Shown: positions 1 to 8,877 of the stretch, in pieces | Position numbering within the stretch: the stretch's first letter is position 1 | Layout: the number at the start of each line of letters is the position of its first letter | The notes under the pieces: model-generated | Database searches by the model: none | What the model was told of the DNA's origin: nothing | Seen by the model: only the letters and a program-made list of their open reading frames with translations | Assembly (NCBI GenBank): GCA_051278195.1 | Contig: JBNMQM010000007.1 | Location: 1-64,000, forward strand | Direction of reading: 5' to 3' | Length of the DNA stretch: 64,000 nucleotides | DNA from: JAHRVQ01 sp051278195 | Lineage (GTDB): Bacteria > Pseudomonadota > Gammaproteobacteria > Pseudomonadales > Azotimanducaceae | Translations under genes and position numbers: made by a program

Positions 1-2
1 TT

Positions 3-734
3 GAAATCGGTGTTGCGCCAAACGGACTGAATATTAACCACGAGGTGGGATCGACTCATCCGGCGCTACTTCAGCAAAAAGTCATTGAAGAGCAGGCGGA
101 CTTTGGTGTTGCTTTTGACGGCGACGGCGACCGAGTTTTGATGGTGGATCACCTTGGTGAAGTTGTGGATGGTGATGAACTTGTTTACATCATCACGCGG
201 GATCGGCAGTTGCGAAATAGGATGGCGGGGGGCGTCGTTGGCACCCTGATGAGTAATTTCGGATTAGAGTTAGCGCTGGAAAGACTGCAGGTCCCCTTTA
301 TTCGCGCGGCTGTTGGTGATCGATATGTGCTTGCGGAATTGCAAAGCAACGACTGGGAGGTCGGCGGCGAATCTTCTGGACATATTCTATGCCTAGACAT
401 CACGTCTACAGGCGACGGTATTGTCTCGGCGTTGCAAGCGGTGGCAGCAATCGTCGAGTCAGATACGTCATTGCATGAACTAAAGGGTCAAATGTCGAAG
501 TTCCCCCAGTGCATGATTAATGTGCGTTGCCCTAAAGACACGGTCAATCACGCGTCCGTCTTAGCTGCCGTCAAAGAGACCGAGCAAAGTCTAGACGGTA
601 AGGGACGTGTATTGCTTCGCCCCTCTGGAACTGAACCGCTGGTGCGCGTGATGGTTGAGGGCGAGGAAGCAGCTGTTGTGCAAGCTCTCGCGGAGAGCCT
701 CGCAGCCGTTGTGTCCCAATCAGGAGTCAGTTGA
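3..734 (+). CDS. glmM: Phosphoglucosamine mutase, C-terminal part (cut by window start)
   Basis: The reading frame is open from base 3 and enters from outside the window; about 243 residues are visible, against about 445 for the family. GlmM converts glucosamine-6-phosphate to glucosamine-1-phosphate for UDP-GlcNAc, peptidoglycan and LPS synthesis in the cytoplasm. The metal-binding loop DGDGDR is visible near base 118, followed by the sugar-specificity segment GGESSGH (about 363-383), and the C-terminal phosphate-binding RPSGTEPLVRVM near the end. The catalytic phosphoserine loop lies upstream of the window. tpiA and secG follow on the same strand, the usual order in Pseudomonas and relatives. 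Confidence 0.95.
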   Translation, partial: EIGVAPNGLNINHEVGSTHPALLQQKVIEEQADFGVAFDGDGDRVLMVDHLGEVVDGDELVYIITRDRQLRNRMAGGVVGTLMSNFGLELALERLQVPFIRAAVGDRYVLAELQSNDWEVGGESSGHILCLDITSTGDGIVSALQAVAAIVESDTSLHELKGQMSKFPQCMINVRCPKDTVNHASVLAAVKETEQSLDGKGRVLLRPSGTEPLVRVMVEGEEAAVVQALAESLAAVVSQSGVS

Positions 735-787
735 TTGAAACTTAAGGTTAATGTGTTTAACATGCGCAGCCGCTTTTGGGCGTTCTT

Positions 788-1528
788 GTGAGGCAAATGC
801 TGATCGCAGGAAATTGGAAGATGAATGGCAGTTGGTCCGAAAATGAGGATCTGGTGCGCGATCTTCTAGCGTTGCCGTCTAAGGCGGAGCGTGTCGTGTG
901 TCCTCCGGCCTTATATCTCGCGCAGGTTGCTGGGCTGATTCGCGAATCGGACATTAGGCTGGGTGCGCAAAATATAGATTGGCATGATGCGGGCGCTTTC
1001 ACAGGTGAAATATCCGCGGCGATGGTTCGTGATGTGGGCGCAACGCATGTCATTATCGGTCATTCAGAGCGCCGGGCGTTGTTTGGTGAAGGTGTCTCGG
1101 AATGTCTGGAAAAGACCAAAGCAGCGATTGCTGAGGGTTTGACACCGATTTTTTGTGTTGGTGAAACCAAGGCAGAACGTGACAGTGGTGGTACGAGGCA
1201 AGTGATATCAGCTCAGTTGGTCGATGTCATCGAAATGGTGCCGCTCGACAAGATGATTATCGCTTATGAGCCGGTGTGGGCCATTGGCACAGGTGATGTG
1301 GCAACACCAGAACAGGCAGAAGAAGTTCACCGGCATATTAGAGAGTTGGTGAGCGAGAAGGACCCAGGTGCAGCAGCTACTATGCGCATCCTTTACGGCG
1401 GCAGTGTTAATGCTGAGAATGCTGCCGGTTTGTTCGAAAGAGCGGACATTGATGGTGCGCTGGTTGGTGGTGCATCGTTGAAGGCGAAAGATTTTAGTGC
1501 TATCTGTTGCGCAGCAACGGATAAATGA
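788..1528 (+). CDS. tpiA: Triosephosphate isomerase
   Basis: Interconverts dihydroxyacetone phosphate and glyceraldehyde-3-phosphate in glycolysis and gluconeogenesis. The 246-residue length is typical. Visible active-site elements are GNWKMNG (Asn and Lys), IIGHSERR (catalytic His), AYEPVWAIGTG (catalytic Glu and the flexible loop) and the phosphate-binding YGGSV and GALVGGASL. I chose GTG at 788, giving an MRQMLIAGNWK start like most relatives; ATG at 797 is the alternative, with GAGG only 3 bases before it. It lies between glmM and secG, with a 53-base gap after glmM. The family assignment is firm; only the start is uncertain. Confidence 0.95.
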   Translation: MRQMLIAGNWKMNGSWSENEDLVRDLLALPSKAERVVCPPALYLAQVAGLIRESDIRLGAQNIDWHDAGAFTGEISAAMVRDVGATHVIIGHSERRALFGEGVSECLEKTKAAIAEGLTPIFCVGETKAERDSGGTRQVISAQLVDVIEMVPLDKMIIAYEPVWAIGTGDVATPEQAEEVHRHIRELVSEKDPGAAATMRILYGGSVNAENAAGLFERADIDGALVGGASLKAKDFSAICCAATDK

Positions 1529-1570
1529 CGTCGAGGCGGCTTTCGCAGCGACGCTTTAAAAGAGAGAATT

Positions 1571-1981
1571 ATGCAACCTGAAATTATTGAAACACTGGTT
1601 TTGGTGCTCCACGTGCTGGCAAGCTTGGCGATTATCGGGCTTATTTTGATTCAGCAAGGTAAGGGCGCAGAAATGGGTTCAGGCTTTGGGTCGGGCTCTT
1701 CTAGTACAGTTTTTGGCAGTGGCGGTGCAGGTAACTTCCTGACCAAGACCACAACGACAATCGCAATTGCATTCTTTCTGACCAGCTTCGGGTTGGCCTT
1801 TTTTGCCAAGCAGAAGTCAGAGTCCGTGCGTACCCTGGGAATTCCGGCTGTTGTCCAGCAGGCAGAAGCTGTTGAGCTACCCTCGTTGAATATAGATGCG
1901 GAAGCAGTTGAGTCAGAGCTACCGGTTGTGGAAGAATCAACCACAGACAATACGATCTCATCGGATATTCCTCAGGGATAA
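1571..1981 (+). CDS. secG: Preprotein translocase subunit SecG
   Basis: Small inner-membrane subunit that assists SecYE in protein export. The 136-residue protein has a first membrane helix (about residues 8-27), the conserved cytoplasmic segment LIQQGKGAEMGSGFG with a Gly/Ser-rich stretch, and a second helix at about 60-78. The C-terminal tail of about 50 residues is acidic and poorly conserved, as usual. The gene precedes tRNA-Leu and the initiator tRNA, the same layout as secG-leuU-metY in E. coli. An AGAGAG stretch lies just upstream of the ATG. Confidence 0.95.
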   Translation: MQPEIIETLVLVLHVLASLAIIGLILIQQGKGAEMGSGFGSGSSSTVFGSGGAGNFLTKTTTTIAIAFFLTSFGLAFFAKQKSESVRTLGIPAVVQQAEAVELPSLNIDAEAVESELPVVEESTTDNTISSDIPQG

Positions 1982-1996
1982 CTGATTTTAAGTTTA

Positions 1997-2083
1997 GCCG
2001 AAGTGGTGAAATTGGTAGACACGCCACCTTGAGGGGGTGGTGAGCTAACGCTCGTGGAGGTTCAAGTCCTCTCTTCGGCACCA
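1997..2083 (+). tRNA. tRNA-Leu (anticodon GAG)
   Basis: An 87-base class II tRNA with long variable arm. The acceptor GCCGAAG pairs with CTTCGGC, and the encoded ACCA end is at 2080-2083. The anticodon stem CCACC/GGTGG encloses a loop with GAG, reading CUC/CUU. It starts 15 bases after secG. Confidence 0.95.
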
Positions 2084-2084
2084 A

Positions 2085-2116
2085 ATTCATGGCTTGCGCG
2101 TAGCGCAAACATGAAT
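2085..2116. repeat. Inverted repeat downstream of tRNA-Leu
   Basis: Arms ATTCATG and CATGAAT enclose a second pairing TTGCGC/GCGCAA with loop GTA, giving a long imperfect hairpin directly after the tRNA CCA end. There is no clear U-run, so it may be a processing or 3'-end structure rather than an intrinsic terminator. Confidence 0.5.
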
Positions 2117-2293
2117 GGCAGCAAGTACTCGTTTTTCAGCGCCTATGTGCTGAGAGTTAAATAATAAGATGATCTTGCGATGGTATTTGCTGAACCGCTG
2201 CACCGAACCATCAGTCCATCGCGCCGTAGTCCTCTCGTCTTCTGATTAAAACCTCTTATATTCAATCTATCTGCTTAGTATTCCAGTCAGGTG

Positions 2294-2322
2294 TTGACCC
2301 GGACCTAACACCTCCCTATAAT
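2294..2322 (+). promoter_or_regulatory. Sigma-70 promoter of initiator tRNA
   Basis: TTGACC and TATAAT are separated by exactly 17 bases. The -10 is followed by TCGCTCCC, a GC-rich discriminator typical of stringently controlled stable-RNA promoters. The tRNA begins 15 bases after the -10. Confidence 0.85.
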
Positions 2323-2337
2323 TCGCTCCCTTGTTGA

Positions 2338-2414
<77 letters not shown>

Positions 2415-2426
2415 AAGTTTGATATT

Positions 2427-2450
2427 AAGCCCCTTTTTAGGGGCTTTTTA
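2427..2450 (+). terminator. Intrinsic terminator after tRNA-fMet
   Basis: Stem AAGCCCC/GGGGCTT with loop TTTTTA, followed by a T-run. It lies 12 bases after the CCA end of the tRNA. Confidence 0.85.
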
Positions 2451-2587
2451 TTAGCTTGAGTCTTTGTTTGCAAGGATTCGCCAGAACGTTTTTGGTTAGA
2501 ATTGGCCTGTATTGCAAGGCCGGCAAGGCTCAAGCACTAAATATCGTTTGGCGAACTTGTAGTTCCAGTACGTCATATGCACTGAAG

Positions 2588-2610
2588 AATGGGCTATGTG
2601 CCCATTTTTT
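2588..2610 (+). terminator. Terminator or attenuator before rimP
   Basis: Stem AATGGGC/GCCCATT with loop TATGT followed by a run of T. It lies in the leader of the rimP-nusA-infB operon, where it could act as an attenuator on transcription coming from the tRNA promoter. In E. coli the same metY-rimP gap also holds terminators; equivalence here is inferred. Confidence 0.7.
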
Positions 2611-2649
2611 ATTGGTCGAAGGTTAATTTGGTCGAACAGTTGGTGTCTC

Positions 2650-3102
2650 GTGAGCGAGCAGTTAAGAATATTGATAGAGCCCGTCGTCGTGGGCTTAGGT
2701 TTTGAGTTCTGGGGACTTGAGTACCTGAGTCAAGGCAAGCATTCCGTGCTGAAGATTTATATCGAGGCGGAAGCTGGGATTGATGTTGACGATTGCGCCA
2801 GCGTCAGTCGGCAGGTCAGTGGTTTGTTGGATGTAGAAGAGCCGCTCAAGGGGAAATACACTCTTGAGGTTTCGTCCCCAGGTATGGATCGGCGACTATT
2901 TCTGCTGGCGCAGTATGAGATGTTCAAAGGTGCCAAGATTAAAGTGAACTTGCGTTCACCCTACGAGGGTAAGAGAAAATATACAGGCTTGTTGTGTGGG
3001 GTTGAGGATGGCGACGTTGTCCTTCGGCTTGGAGAAGAAGAAATTCTTTTCCCTTTTGCAGACATTGATAAAGCCCATGTGGTGCCGGAGTTTGACGCGT
3101 AA
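2650..3102 (+). CDS. rimP: Ribosome maturation factor RimP
   Basis: Needed for 30S subunit maturation. From the GTG at 2650 the protein has 150 residues, typical for RimP, and contains GIDVDDCASVSRQVSGLLDVE and LEVSSPGMDR, family signatures (N-terminal alpha/beta domain, then the C-terminal SH3-like domain). First gene of the rimP-nusA-infB-rbfA-truB operon. The start is odd: a better leader peptide beginning TTG at 2628, preceded by GAAGG, reads LVEQLVSRE in another frame and would join the RimP frame if one copy of a tandem GAGC at about 2652-2659 were absent. So translation either begins at GTG 2650 with a poor ribosome-binding site, or the sequence carries a 4-base duplication. Confidence 0.93.
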   Translation: MSEQLRILIEPVVVGLGFEFWGLEYLSQGKHSVLKIYIEAEAGIDVDDCASVSRQVSGLLDVEEPLKGKYTLEVSSPGMDRRLFLLAQYEMFKGAKIKVNLRSPYEGKRKYTGLLCGVEDGDVVLRLGEEEILFPFADIDKAHVVPEFDA

Positions 3103-3174
3103 ATTTTGTCTGCCGGCTTGAAAGGGACTTAGGGGATTACCCCTTAAGTATGTTGTCAGAATTGAGGCAATGTG

Positions 3175-4680
3175 ATGAGTAAAGAAATATTGCTGGTCGT
3201 GGAATCGGTCTCCAACGAGAAGGGTGTCCCTAATGACATCATCTTTGAGGCGCTTGAGCTCGCGCTCGCCACGGCAACGAAGAAGCGCTATGAAGAAGGC
3301 GTAGAGCTGCGTGTTTCGATCGACAAAGAGACGGGCGACTATCTGACCTATCGACGTTGGATTATTATCGATGACGATGAGCCGATGGAATTTCCTTCAT
3401 CACAAACGACGGTCTCGGCGGCGAGATTAGACGATCCTGAAATTCAGGTAGGTGATTGGACCGAGGAAGAAGTTGAGTCTGTTGGCTTTGGCCGAATTGC
3501 AGCTCAGACCGCCAAGCAAGTTATTGTGCAAAAGGTTCGTGAAGCAGAGCGGGCCCAAATCGTTGATGCTTACCGATCTAAAGTGGGTCAGTTGGTAAAT
3601 GGCCAGGTCAAAAAGGTCAACCGAGAAGCGGTCATTGTCGATCTTGGTAATAACGCTGAAGCGATTCTTCCTCGTGAAGAGTGGATCCCACGCGAAACAT
3701 TCCGTATTGGCGATCGTCTTCGTGCGCTTTTGAAAGAAGTACGTCCTGAGGCGCGAGGTCCGCAGCTAGCGCTGACACGAACCACTCCGGAAATGTTGAT
3801 CGAACTGTTTAAAATTGAAGTTCCAGAAATCGCCGATGGCGTGATTGAGATTCTAGGTGCAGCACGGGACCCAGGTTCACGGGCAAAGATTGCGGTTAAG
3901 ACCAATGATGGTCGAATTGATCCTGTCGGCGCTTGTGTAGGTATGCGTGGTTCACGCGTGCAAGCGGTATCCGGCGAACTCTGTAATGAGCGAATCGATA
4001 TTGTGCTTTGGGATGACAACGTTGCTCAGTTAGCGATCAATGCGATGTCACCTGCTGAGGTCGTATCTATTGTCGTAGATGAAGAAACTAACAGTATGGA
4101 TATTGCTGTTGGCGAAGACAATTTGGCTCAAGCGATTGGTCGCGGTGGTCAAAACGTCAAGTTAGCGAGTGAGCTGACAGGCTGGGTTTTGAACATCATG
4201 ACCGAAACGGAAGCGTCTGAGAAACAGAATGAAGAAGCCGGTTCTATCATTGAAAAGTTCATGGCCCAATTGGATGTCGACGAAGACGTTGCCATTGTTC
4301 TCGTTGAGGAAGGGTTTACCACTTTAGAAGAAGTGGCATATGTTCCTCAGGAAGAAATGGTCGCGATCGAAGGATTCGATGAAGATATCGTTGAAGAGCT
4401 CCGTAATCGCGCAAAGAGTGCATTGACCACCATGGAGCTGGCTAACGAAGAAGAGCTGGAGAATGCTACTCCCGCCGATGACTTGCTAGAGATGGAAGGC
4501 ATGGATCGACGACTGGCGTTTCAGTTGGCGAAAATTGGCATTATTACCATGGAAGATCTCGCCGAGCAGGCTACAGATGACCTGTTAGAGGTTGAAGGTT
4601 TGGATGAAGAGCGTGCGGGTAAGTTGATCATGACAGCACGTGCTCCCTGGTTTGAAGAAGATTCAACCGAGGAAGTCTAA
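3175..4680 (+). CDS. nusA: Transcription termination/antitermination factor NusA
   Basis: RNA polymerase-binding factor controlling pausing, termination and antitermination. The 501-residue protein shows the N-terminal polymerase-binding domain (about 1-125), an S1 domain (about 135-200, starting GQLVNGQVKKVNREAVIVD), KH1 and KH2 (about 230-350, with CVGMRGSRVQAV and AIGRGGQNVKLA), and two C-terminal acidic AR repeats (about 365-500), as in gammaproteobacterial NusA. ATG 3175 is preferred over the adjacent GTG 3172 because GAGG lies 7 bases before it. It follows rimP by 72 bases in the classical operon. Confidence 0.97.
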   Translation: MSKEILLVVESVSNEKGVPNDIIFEALELALATATKKRYEEGVELRVSIDKETGDYLTYRRWIIIDDDEPMEFPSSQTTVSAARLDDPEIQVGDWTEEEVESVGFGRIAAQTAKQVIVQKVREAERAQIVDAYRSKVGQLVNGQVKKVNREAVIVDLGNNAEAILPREEWIPRETFRIGDRLRALLKEVRPEARGPQLALTRTTPEMLIELFKIEVPEIADGVIEILGAARDPGSRAKIAVKTNDGRIDPVGACVGMRGSRVQAVSGELCNERIDIVLWDDNVAQLAINAMSPAEVVSIVVDEETNSMDIAVGEDNLAQAIGRGGQNVKLASELTGWVLNIMTETEASEKQNEEAGSIIEKFMAQLDVDEDVAIVLVEEGFTTLEEVAYVPQEEMVAIEGFDEDIVEELRNRAKSALTTMELANEEELENATPADDLLEMEGMDRRLAFQLAKIGIITMEDLAEQATDDLLEVEGLDEERAGKLIMTARAPWFEEDSTEEV

Positions 4681-4700
4681 TCATAGTTAGGGTGGAATGA

Positions 4701-7328
4701 ATGGCAGAAGTGACTGTAACTCAATTAGCGGAAACCACTGGTACGCCAGTTGACCGATTGTTGCAGCAATTGCAAGAAGCCGGCTTGCCGCAAACAGCCG
4801 CCGCAGATCTGATTTCCGAAGAGGAAAAGCAGAGCCTGCTCGCGCACATGAAAAGTAGCCATGGCGAGACTGAAGCAGAAGCGGCACCGAAGAAAATTAC
4901 GTTAAAGCGTCGCACTCTTAGCACGCTAAAGACGGGTGGCAGTTCCGGTCGAGGCAGAACCGTTAACGTTGAAGTGCGTAAAAAGCGTACCTACGTTCGC
5001 AAAGAAGACGGCGAAGCTGAAGTCGAAGCTGAAGTCGAAGGTGATGAGCAACTTCTTGTTGATGCAGAGCCGATAGAAGAAATCGCCGCTGAAGTCGCCG
5101 TGGAGATCTCACCTGAAGAACAAGCAAAAGAGAGAGCCCTGGCGTTTCGTCGTGCCGCCCATGATGAGCTTTCGGCTGAAGCCAACCGGCGTCGTGATGA
5201 GGCTGCCAAGCTTGCACTCGAGGCTGAGGTAAAGGCGAAAGAAGAAGCCGATCAGAAAGCCAAGCTCGCAGCTGCTGAAGAAGCGCGCAAGGCAGAAGAA
5301 ACCAAAAAGAAAGAAACAGAAGAAGCCAAGATCAGTAGTCGTAAGGACAAACGTGATCGGCATGACCTTGACGATACCGATGCCAAAGAAAAACGTTCCA
5401 AGCATGGCAATCGAAAGAATCGGATCGTTGAGATTATCGATGAAGAAGCCGAAAATGTTATCGGCACAGCAGCGGGTGACGGGGCCGCTAAAGCTACGCC
5501 GCTAGGTTTGTCAAAAAGTCGATCCAAGCGCGCAGTCAAGCCAGTCCGTCAAAAATTTCGAGCCCCTACCGAGGAGCAAAAACGCGAAGTGGAAGTGGGT
5601 GCGTCAATCACAGTCGGACAACTTTCCCAGCGCATGTCCGTCAAAGCGACAGATGTGATCAAGGCTTTGATGGGTCTCGGCATCATGGCAAACATTAATC
5701 AAACAGTAGACCAGGAAACTGCGACGCTCGTCGTTGAAGAATTCGGTCACACGGTGAAACATCTGGACTCAGAAGCAGTAGAGACATCACTTGAGGAAGA
5801 AATGGCGCTCGACGGTGAAATGTTACCAAGAGCACCTGTGGTTACCGTAATGGGTCACGTCGACCACGGTAAGACTTCACTATTAGACTACATTCGTAAC
5901 AGTCGCGTTGCGACTGGCGAAGCTGGTGGCATCACCCAGCACATTGGTGCCTATAGAGTTGAGACCAAGCAAGGCGAAATCTGCTTTATTGATACACCGG
6001 GTCACGCCGCTTTCTCAGCGATGCGTGCTCGTGGGGCCAACAGTACTGATATCGTTATTCTGGTAGTAGCTGCTGACGATGGCGTTATGCCGCAAACCGA
6101 AGAAGCGATAAAGCATGCGAAAGCGGCTGGGGCGGCCATGGTTGTTGCCATTAATAAGATTGATAAAGAGGGTGCCGATCCCGATAGAGCCAAAAACGAA
6201 CTGGCAGCACGAGATGTGATTCCTGATGACTGGGGTGGTGATACGCAGTTTGTTCCTGTTTCAGCTCTGACGGGTGAAGGCGTTGACGCGCTACTAGAAG
6301 CCGTTCTTCTTCAAGCGGAACTGATGGAACTCAAGGCCGTTCGAGATGGCGCTGCCAATGGCGTCGTGATCGAATCAGAGTTGGACAAAGGAAAGGGTCC
6401 GGTTGCCACGCTGATGGTTCAGAATGGTACGCTTAAACAGGGTGATATTATCGTCGCAGGGCAGCAGTTCGGTCGAGCCCGAGCGATTACTGGCGATGAT
6501 GGCAAGCAGCTTAAATCTGCCGGACCATCAACACCGGTCTCAATGTTGGGTCTAGATGGTGCGCCTGCTGCGGGCGATACCTTTACGGTTGTTAAGGACG
6601 AGAAACGTGCACGTGAAGTCGCGTTGTTTAGAAAGGACAAAGCCGATGGCGAGCGCCTTGCTACTCCTGCCGCAAGTCTCGATAACTTGCTGGCCAGCTT
6701 TGGCGATACCAAGGTCAACTATCTCAATATTGTTGTAAAAGCCGATGTAAGGGGTTCGCTTGAAGCCATTGTGTCAGCTCTTAAAGAAGCAGGTAACGAT
6801 GAAGTTAAAGTCAATGTCGTGTACTCAGGCGTTGGTGCGATTTCCGAGCACGACGTCAATTTCGCGATTACTTCCGGCGCCGTACTGTTCGGCTTTAATG
6901 TTCGCGCGGATGGTGCCGCACGCAAGTTGGTTGAACGTGATGGAATCGACCTACGCTATTACAAGGTCATCTACGATCTGGTCGATGATGTCAAAGCGGC
7001 CTTAAGCGGTATGTTGTCTCCTGAAGTGCGAGAAGAAACTGTTGGTATCGCACAGGTTCGTGATGTCTTCGAGTCTAAGAAGTTTGGCAATATCGCAGGT
7101 TGTATGATTATCGAAGGAACGGTTCATCGCGATAAGAAAATTCGCGTTTTGCGCGATAATATCGTCATTTACGAAGGTGAATTAGAATCTTTGCGTCACT
7201 TCAAAGAAGAAGTCAGCACTGCCCGTAACGGCACTGAATGCGGCATCGGCGTGAAAAACTATAACGACGTAAAAGTAGGCGATCAGATCGAGGTGTTTGA
7301 TTCTCGAGAAGTTGCCAGGGAACTATAG
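4701..7328 (+). CDS. infB: Translation initiation factor IF-2
   Basis: GTPase that places initiator tRNA on the 30S subunit and promotes subunit joining. The 875-residue protein begins with an IF2_N domain (about 1-50), followed by a long charged Lys/Glu/Ala-rich linker (about 60-280), a second IF2_N-type domain (about 295-350), then the G domain with GHVDHGKTS near residue 385, DTPGH and NKID, and the domains that recognise fMet-tRNA at the C-terminus. Sits 20 bases after nusA, 6 bases before rbfA. An internal start producing a shorter isoform, known in E. coli, cannot be judged here. Confidence 0.97.
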   Translation: MAEVTVTQLAETTGTPVDRLLQQLQEAGLPQTAAADLISEEEKQSLLAHMKSSHGETEAEAAPKKITLKRRTLSTLKTGGSSGRGRTVNVEVRKKRTYVRKEDGEAEVEAEVEGDEQLLVDAEPIEEIAAEVAVEISPEEQAKERALAFRRAAHDELSAEANRRRDEAAKLALEAEVKAKEEADQKAKLAAAEEARKAEETKKKETEEAKISSRKDKRDRHDLDDTDAKEKRSKHGNRKNRIVEIIDEEAENVIGTAAGDGAAKATPLGLSKSRSKRAVKPVRQKFRAPTEEQKREVEVGASITVGQLSQRMSVKATDVIKALMGLGIMANINQTVDQETATLVVEEFGHTVKHLDSEAVETSLEEEMALDGEMLPRAPVVTVMGHVDHGKTSLLDYIRNSRVATGEAGGITQHIGAYRVETKQGEICFIDTPGHAAFSAMRARGANSTDIVILVVAADDGVMPQTEEAIKHAKAAGAAMVVAINKIDKEGADPDRAKNELAARDVIPDDWGGDTQFVPVSALTGEGVDALLEAVLLQAELMELKAVRDGAANGVVIESELDKGKGPVATLMVQNGTLKQGDIIVAGQQFGRARAITGDDGKQLKSAGPSTPVSMLGLDGAPAAGDTFTVVKDEKRAREVALFRKDKADGERLATPAASLDNLLASFGDTKVNYLNIVVKADVRGSLEAIVSALKEAGNDEVKVNVVYSGVGAISEHDVNFAITSGAVLFGFNVRADGAARKLVERDGIDLRYYKVIYDLVDDVKAALSGMLSPEVREETVGIAQVRDVFESKKFGNIAGCMIIEGTVHRDKKIRVLRDNIVIYEGELESLRHFKEEVSTARNGTECGIGVKNYNDVKVGDQIEVFDSREVAREL

Positions 7329-7334
7329 GCCACA

Positions 7335-7745
7335 ATGCCAAAAGAATTTAGCCGCGGACAGCGTATTGGCGATCTGATGCAACGCGAGTTAGCGGTCTTA
7401 TTGCAAGTTGAGATCAAGGACCCGCGTGTTGGTATGGTCACGCTGAGCGAGGTTAAAGTCAGTCGTGATTTGGCATTTGCTGACGTCTACTTCACTATGC
7501 TTCCGGACGAATTAGCGAAGGAAGGTGCTGAAGTCCTAAACAGCGCCGCAGGATTTTTAAGATCACAGTTGGCAAAAGTGTTGTCCACTCGCACAACGCC
7601 AAGACTCCGCTTTCATTACGACCATAGCATTGAAAATGGTGCAAGGATGTCGAAAGCAATCAACGATGCTGTCAAACGTGACGAGCAGCAACATCTAGCA
7701 GATGGCTCTGAAGCGCCTTCTTCCTCGGAAGACAACAATGGGTAG
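7335..7745 (+). CDS. rbfA: 30S ribosome-binding factor RbfA
   Basis: Small KH-fold protein that binds immature 30S subunits and helps process the 5' end of 16S rRNA. 136 residues, with the family pattern RGQRIGDLMQRELAVLLQ at the start, IKDPRVGMVTLSEVKVSRDL, and LRFHYDHSIENGARM. It lies 6 bases after infB, and its last 8 bases overlap the truB start, suggesting translational coupling. The C-terminal Ser/Glu/Asp-rich tail is variable in the family. Confidence 0.96.
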   Translation: MPKEFSRGQRIGDLMQRELAVLLQVEIKDPRVGMVTLSEVKVSRDLAFADVYFTMLPDELAKEGAEVLNSAAGFLRSQLAKVLSTRTTPRLRFHYDHSIENGARMSKAINDAVKRDEQQHLADGSEAPSSSEDNNG

Positions 7746-8682
7746 GCAGACGGACAGACCGGCTATAAAGCGTCGTCCAGTTCATGGCATATTAGTATTA
7801 GATAAGCCGCTGGATATTAGTTCCAACGGTGCGCTGCAGCGGGTAAAAAACTTATTCTGTGCGAAAAAGGCGGGTCACACTGGCAGTCTCGATCCTTTAG
7901 CCACAGGCGTGTTGCCGCTTTGTTTCGGCGAGGCAACCAAGTTCTCTCAGTTTCTGCTCGATGCTGACAAACGCTACACCACGGTCATAAAGCTCGGTGA
8001 AACCACAGCAACGGGGGATGCGGAAGGCGACGTGCTTGAACATCGCCCTGTCCCCGAGTTGACCACGCCGGGTCTCGAAGTCGTGCTTGACCAGTTTCGC
8101 GGTGTTATTGACCAAATTCCGTCAATGTACTCGGCGATCAAGGTGAATGGTCAGCCACTGTACAAGTTAGCTCGTCAAGGCATTGAAATTGAAAGGAAAT
8201 CTCGTTCAGTAGAAATCCTTGATTTAACCCTTTTGGCGTTTACAGTTGACAGTCTGACGCTGGATGTCCGATGCACCAAGGGCACCTATGTGCGCACACT
8301 GGCAGAGGATATCGGGAAAGTGTTAGGCTGCGGCGCCCACGTAACGGAACTTCGCCGAACTGCCTCAGGGCCCTTCGAGTTGGCCCAGTCCGCGACAGTC
8401 GAGGATCTTGAGCAGTTGCTTGAGTCTGAGGGCCAAGCCGGTCTTGATAAGCGCCTTTTGTCACCGTCAGCAGCAGTGCCAGATTGGCCTAGTGTTGAAT
8501 TGTCGGAAATTAGTGCTTCTTATCTGAAACAAGGCCAGCCAGTTCAAATCGCGAAAGCGCCAACGACGGGTTGGGTTAGAATTTTTTCAGAATCACCTGA
8601 ACCTAATGGAGAGTCATTTCTTGGGGTAGGCGAGATTATGGAAGATGGTCGGATTGCACCGCGAAGACTTGTGGCATCCTGA
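7738..8682 (+). CDS. truB: tRNA pseudouridine-55 synthase TruB
   Basis: Forms pseudouridine 55 in the T-loop of tRNAs. From ATG 7738 the protein has 314 residues; GGAAG lies about 7 bases upstream inside rbfA, and the two genes overlap by 8 bases. Visible motifs: GILVLDKPLDISSN, the catalytic-Asp motif GHTGSLDPLATGVLPLC, then RYTTVIKLGETTATGDAEG and CTKGTYVRTLAEDIG. The C-terminal part (from about 250) is the short TruB C-terminal domain of gammaproteobacteria. Last gene of the nusA-infB operon before the inverted repeat at 8754. Confidence 0.96.
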   Translation: MGRQTDRPAIKRRPVHGILVLDKPLDISSNGALQRVKNLFCAKKAGHTGSLDPLATGVLPLCFGEATKFSQFLLDADKRYTTVIKLGETTATGDAEGDVLEHRPVPELTTPGLEVVLDQFRGVIDQIPSMYSAIKVNGQPLYKLARQGIEIERKSRSVEILDLTLLAFTVDSLTLDVRCTKGTYVRTLAEDIGKVLGCGAHVTELRRTASGPFELAQSATVEDLEQLLESEGQAGLDKRLLSPSAAVPDWPSVELSEISASYLKQGQPVQIAKAPTTGWVRIFSESPEPNGESFLGVGEIMEDGRIAPRRLVAS

Positions 8683-8753
8683 CGCACGAGTCAGCAGTGT
8701 AAAAGAGTAGTAGAGAAAGAGAGTAGTAAAAAGAAGGACCCGTGATCTCCTTA

Positions 8754-8799
8754 GACCATCTAAATAGACCGTTTATTTAGACAGTCTATTTAGATGGTC
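8754..8799. repeat. Perfect 16-bp inverted repeat between truB and rpsO
   Basis: Arms GACCATCTAAATAGAC (8754-8769) and its exact reverse complement (8784-8799) flank a 14-base AT-rich loop that itself repeats TATTTAGAC-like sequence. The flanks also share CCTTAGAC. It has no U-tract, so it is not an ordinary terminator. It could be a cruciform-forming site, an RNA processing hairpin or a small palindromic repeat; function unknown. Confidence 0.8.
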
Positions 8800-8877
8800 C
8801 CCTTAGACTAGATTGACGATGACTACAAATATGCGTGGTCACGCGTTTCATTAAATTCTGCATATTGGAGAAATAAA

